From Rubripirellula lacrimiformis (GTDB taxonomy: Bacteria > Planctomycetota > Planctomycetia > Pirellulales > Pirellulaceae), in the NCBI RefSeq assembly GCF_007741535.1, contig NZ_CP036525.1, positions 5,828,001 to 5,892,000 on the forward strand: 64,000 nucleotides of DNA. The letters run 5' to 3'. A program made the translations under genes and the position numbers. Shown piece after piece: positions 61,333 through 64,000 of this stretch. The notes under the pieces were generated by a model. It had not been told where the DNA came from and made no database searches. It saw nothing but the letters and a program-made list of their open reading frames with translations. The number at the start of each line of letters is the position of its first letter. Position 1 is the stretch's first letter.

Positions 61333-61959
61333 TTATTCGACGCGGGACGCCAGAAAATCGTCCATGGCGATCTGGATTTGGTCAGCCACTTGATCGGGGC
61401 CTTGGCCGGCGTCGACGACTGCCGTGGTGCCCGACGCATGCGGCAATTGGTCCAGGAATGCTTGCCGGACCGATTCCATATAGTCCACCCCGCGTGATTC
61501 CATCCGGTCCGCAGGCCCCTGGATCCGCGCCATCGAATCAACCGCTGGCATGTCCAATAGGATCGTCATGTCCGCGGCCACCGCCCCGTTGGCCAGTCGT
61601 CCCAGATCCCACAATTGCTGTGGGGACACTTCCCCACCGACGCTCTGGTAGACAACTGTGGACAGCAAGAACCGATCCGAGATCACTGTCTTTCCGGCTG
61701 CCATCGCCGGCGCGATCACCGTCTCGATCATCTCGCAGCGACTGGCCAGGAACAGCATCGCTTCGGTGCGACGATGCATCGTCAAATCGCTGTCCAGCAA
61801 CAGTTCGCGCAGCCGGGTGCCCACATCAGTGGTGCCCGGATCACGAACGCACAAGACGTCGTGGCCGAGTCGACCCAGGTGGTCGGCCAAGCGAAGGATT
61901 TGAGTCGATTTGCCGACTCCGTCGATGCCATCAAGCGATATTAGAATGGGGACTGTCAT
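61333..61959 (-). CDS. tmk: thymidylate kinase (dTMP kinase)
   Basis: This kinase phosphorylates dTMP to dTDP. The 208-residue length is normal. The P-loop is SLDGIDGVGKSTQ (Lys at about residue 18), followed by CVRDPGTTDVGTRLRELLL, a variant of the REPGGTxxGExIRxLLL motif in which the catalytic-loop RE is RD and GGT is GTT. ISDRFLLSTVVYQS carries the conserved DR and the Tyr/Gln for the base. The LID-type region is short (IQGPADRMESRGVDYMESV), with RMESR matching the D-R-x-E motif. The gene is divergent from the plus-strand gene at 62166, with about 205 bp between. The start is the ATG at 61959. Confidence 0.9.
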   Translation of the reverse strand: MTVPILISLDGIDGVGKSTQILRLADHLGRLGHDVLCVRDPGTTDVGTRLRELLLDSDLTMHRRTEAMLFLASRCEMIETVIAPAMAAGKTVISDRFLLSTVVYQSVGGEVSPQQLWDLGRLANGAVAADMTILLDMPAVDSMARIQGPADRMESRGVDYMESVRQAFLDQLPHASGTTAVVDAGQGPDQVADQIQIAMDDFLASRVE

Positions 61960-62165
61960 GGCCGAAAGTTATCGCCTGGATGCTGACTTTAAAAGGCGGC
62001 CGACCATTGAAGTGCGTCGATGGGGTCGAATATCGACCAATCGTGTGACGTTTGATCATTTCGGCTTCGAAACGCTTGTCCATTTGCCCCACAAAGCGCA
62101 GAATCCGAACCGCAAGGAGTCGACGCCTTCCCATTTCGCACTCACGCAGCGGTAAGATCATGATC

Positions 62166-62525
62166 ATGGATGTTCGCAAGCTAAGTCCCGGCGATTGGGT
62201 GATTTACCGGAAACAAAAATCCAGTAAGTCGCCTGGCGAGCGCGCGATCGATGTCCGGCCCGCATCGGGCGGCGAGATGTATCACTACATGGTCGACAAG
62301 TTTTGGGTCGTCGACGAAATTCTGGATCAGAATCAAATCCGCCTGCGGACGCGGCGAGGAAAACGACACACCGTCGACGCCGACGACCTGCGACTTCGCA
62401 AACCAAGATTCTGGGAACGCTGGCTGTACCGCAGCCGTTTTGAAACCATCGAATCGACGCCCCCAGACGATTCGGACGATTCCCAGCCTGGTCCGCTTCC
62501 ATCTGAACCCGCCCGCGACGAATGA
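62166..62525 (+). CDS. hypothetical protein (119 aa)
   Basis: I prefer the ATG at 62166 (MDVRKLSPGDWVIYRKQKSS), though one at 62160 is in frame and a longer frame starts at 62052. The short beta-rich domain (KLSPGDWVIYRKQ, then VVDEILDQNQIRLRTRRGK) reads like a small SH3- or CarD-type barrel, and the basic loops suggest RNA or DNA contact, but I know no family. The C-terminus is Asp/Pro/Ser-rich and disordered. The stop overlaps the DUF2461 start by 4 bp (ATGA), so the two are probably translated together. There is no signal peptide. Confidence 0.6.
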   Translation: MDVRKLSPGDWVIYRKQKSSKSPGERAIDVRPASGGEMYHYMVDKFWVVDEILDQNQIRLRTRRGKRHTVDADDLRLRKPRFWERWLYRSRFETIESTPPDDSDDSQPGPLPSEPARDE

Positions 62526-63208
62526 CCGATCCGATCCTGTCTGCGAAGCTATTCAAGTTTTTGCGTGCCCTGCGTCGCAACAACAATCGCGAGTGGTTCA
62601 ACGAAAACAAACCTCGCTATGAACAAGACGTTCGCCAGCCGGCGATCGAATTGGTGCGAAGGCTCGAAAAGCCACTGGCGTCGGCCGCCCCAATGCTTGG
62701 CGTCATCGCCAAGGGGCATGGCGGATCGGTGATGCGGATCTACCGCGACACACGTTTCAGCAAAGACAAGACGCCCTACAAGGTCAACGTCGGCATCTCG
62801 ATTCGACACCAAGCCGATTCCAATATTCATTCGCCGGGCATCTATCTGAACCTGGCCCCAGGCGACTGTTTTTTGGGCGCCGGGCTCTGGCAACCACCGT
62901 CGAACCAATTGGCTGCGATTCGTGCGGCGATCGACGAATCCCCGAAAGATTGGATCCGCGCACGTGACCAAAAACGATTCCGGGAATCCTTCACCTTGGT
63001 CGGTTCCAGCCTGAAAACGGCTCCGCGCGATTACCCCAAAGACCACCCGATGATCGAAGATCTTCGTCGCAAGGATTTCATGGGGGTTGCGCCGTTGACC
63101 GAGGAACAGATGACCGGCCCCGATGCGGTCGCGGCCATCATCGACAAGATCAAAAATGCCAAACCATGGATGACGTTCCTGTGTGATGCCGTCGGTGTTC
63201 CCTACTGA
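62522..63208 (+). CDS. DUF2461 family protein (228 aa)
   Basis: This is a member of the DUF2461/TIGR02453 family. The signature motifs are present: FLRALRRNNNREWFNENKPRYE near the N-terminus, MRIYRDTRFSKDKTPYKVNV near residues 70-90, then GIYLNLAPGDCFLGAGLWQP, and a C-terminal PKDHPMIEDLRRKDFMG. The family is widespread in bacteria and has no firmly proven activity. The length matches. It overlaps the preceding 119-residue gene and is followed 15 bp later by a membrane protein gene, so these may form a three-gene unit. Confidence 0.9.
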   Translation: MTDPILSAKLFKFLRALRRNNNREWFNENKPRYEQDVRQPAIELVRRLEKPLASAAPMLGVIAKGHGGSVMRIYRDTRFSKDKTPYKVNVGISIRHQADSNIHSPGIYLNLAPGDCFLGAGLWQPPSNQLAAIRAAIDESPKDWIRARDQKRFRESFTLVGSSLKTAPRDYPKDHPMIEDLRRKDFMGVAPLTEEQMTGPDAVAAIIDKIKNAKPWMTFLCDAVGVPY

Positions 63209-63223
63209 GGTGGCGATCAACGA

Positions 63224-64000
63224 ATGACAGCGCCATCCACACACCGCGAGACTCGACTGTTCTGTTTGGCCGTTGCCGCATCCATCACCATGACAATGAT
63301 GGTGGGTGTATCGGCCATGGGATTGTGGCCCCAGACTTCGGCTGGGCACATCACCGCTGTGGCGATCGAGTCGATCGCCCTGTTGATGCCAATCGCATGG
63401 CTCGGCTGCTACGGCGGCGTGTGGATGCTGCGGTTCGGCGCACTGCTCTGCGGCCTAGCGCCGATGCTTTGGATCACCGACACCTTTCTGTGGCGATGGA
63501 CGGGTCATCATCTATGGTCCAGCGCGATGGGCCACGTGGCGACCGACCTGCGTGACGGGCTGATCGGTTACCTGTCGCCAAACATCGCATGGGGGATCGC
63601 TAGCCTGGGCGGTTGGTACGCCGCTTGGATTGCGTTGGCGGTGTGGGTCGATCGATACGTCGCTAAACGCGTCGATGCCAGGTGGCCACCGCGGACGGTT
63701 GGCTGGACCGCCGGGACGGCGACGGCGATCGCATGGTGCGTGGTGGGGATCGGAATCCCGCCCGCCGAACTTGCCGGCCGCAGCAGCCCGTTGGTGTCGC
63801 TGCGAATCCGCAGCATCGAATCGGATGCTCCGCGGCGACCGCAAACCACCGCCAGCAATCCGCCCACACCCCATCTCGATGTCCCCACATCTGATGCCGA
63901 CACCCAGCGCATGTCATCCGCCATCCAGCGGCGTGAAATCCAACAGCGGATCCTTTCAACGACATCCAGTTGCACCGGAGCCGACTGTCCCGACGTGTTG
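63224..64000 (+). CDS. multi-pass membrane protein, N-terminal part (runs off the window)
   Basis: The ATG at 63224 opens 259 codons without a stop to the window end. The first helix is FCLAVAASITMTMMVGVSAM. Two to three more follow (AVAIESIALLMPIAWLGCYG, RFGALLCGLAPMLWI, then IAWGIASLGGWYAAWIALAVW and TAGTATAIAWCVVGIG). After about residue 180 it becomes polar, Pro/Ser/Arg-rich, ending TSSCTGADCPDVL, where a periplasmic domain would start. The outline resembles alkaline-phosphatase-superfamily transferases (phosphoethanolamine or lipoteichoic-acid synthase type), but no catalytic motif is in view, so the function is open. Confidence 0.6.
   Translation, partial: MTAPSTHRETRLFCLAVAASITMTMMVGVSAMGLWPQTSAGHITAVAIESIALLMPIAWLGCYGGVWMLRFGALLCGLAPMLWITDTFLWRWTGHHLWSSAMGHVATDLRDGLIGYLSPNIAWGIASLGGWYAAWIALAVWVDRYVAKRVDARWPPRTVGWTAGTATAIAWCVVGIGIPPAELAGRSSPLVSLRIRSIESDAPRRPQTTASNPPTPHLDVPTSDADTQRMSSAIQRREIQQRILSTTSSCTGADCPDVL

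Overview
The window looks like chromosomal DNA of a Pirellulaceae planctomycete (Rhodopirellula and relatives). The signs are: many planctomycete-type proteins (DUF1571, DUF5989, a sulfatase beside an EF-hand protein, a zinc-ribbon membrane protein), long pilin-like proteins, a DPFG-tailed beta-propeller, scattered genes with few classic Shine-Dalgarno sites, and wide intergenic gaps full of short tandem repeats. I saw no transposase, integrase, phage gene, CRISPR array, rRNA or tRNA. Both ends cut genes: a DUF1571 protein on the left and a membrane protein on the right.

Layout. 1-8.7 kb: mixed housekeeping and envelope genes (DUF1571 protein, a secreted His/Gly-rich protein, a GT39-type membrane glycosyltransferase divergent from an MMPL/RND exporter, thiol peroxidase, tRNA hydroxylase TrhO, a DUF5989 protein). 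9.2-15.0 kb: a compact exopolysaccharide operon (Wzz/Wzc-type tyrosine autokinase, two GT4 glycosyltransferases, a Wzy-like polymerase). 15.0-15.8 kb: a tandem array of 102-104 bp units. 15.8-37.7 kb, all minus strand: a type II secretion / type IV pilus-like locus with two GspE/PilB ATPases, PilT, GspF/PilC, and pseudopilins of the G, H, I, K and J classes that are 3 to 7 times the usual size, including a 2162-residue GspK-like protein. 38-46.4 kb: a PfpI/DJ-1 protein, a PQQ-like propeller, an adenylate-kinase-like protein, and an EF-hand protein divergent from a sulfatase. 46.5-47.4 kb: a second tandem array (118-119 bp units plus 33 bp units). 47.4-64 kb: a COG3014/LpoB-like lipoprotein pair, an extremely acidic protein, an M48-type membrane protease, a zinc-ribbon membrane protein, a DUF4272 protein, an HU/IHF protein with a small lipoprotein, arginine decarboxylase, a FabZ-like dehydratase with a 32-residue basic protein upstream, a gluzincin protease, thymidylate kinase, a hypothetical, and a DUF2461 protein.

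The two observations I rate highest are these. First, the secretion/pilus locus joins a PilT retraction ATPase to a full set of giant pseudopilins, whose predicted tip components (I, J, K) total about 3,480 residues. Second, the two tandem arrays, 31 kb apart, are diverged copies of one roughly 75 bp element, in opposite orientation, and each fills the gap between two convergent genes. In one array the element is still a near-perfect palindrome. A third theme is short tandem repeats of 15-18 bp, found both inside genes and between them.

All functional calls rest on motifs read by eye. No database search was possible.
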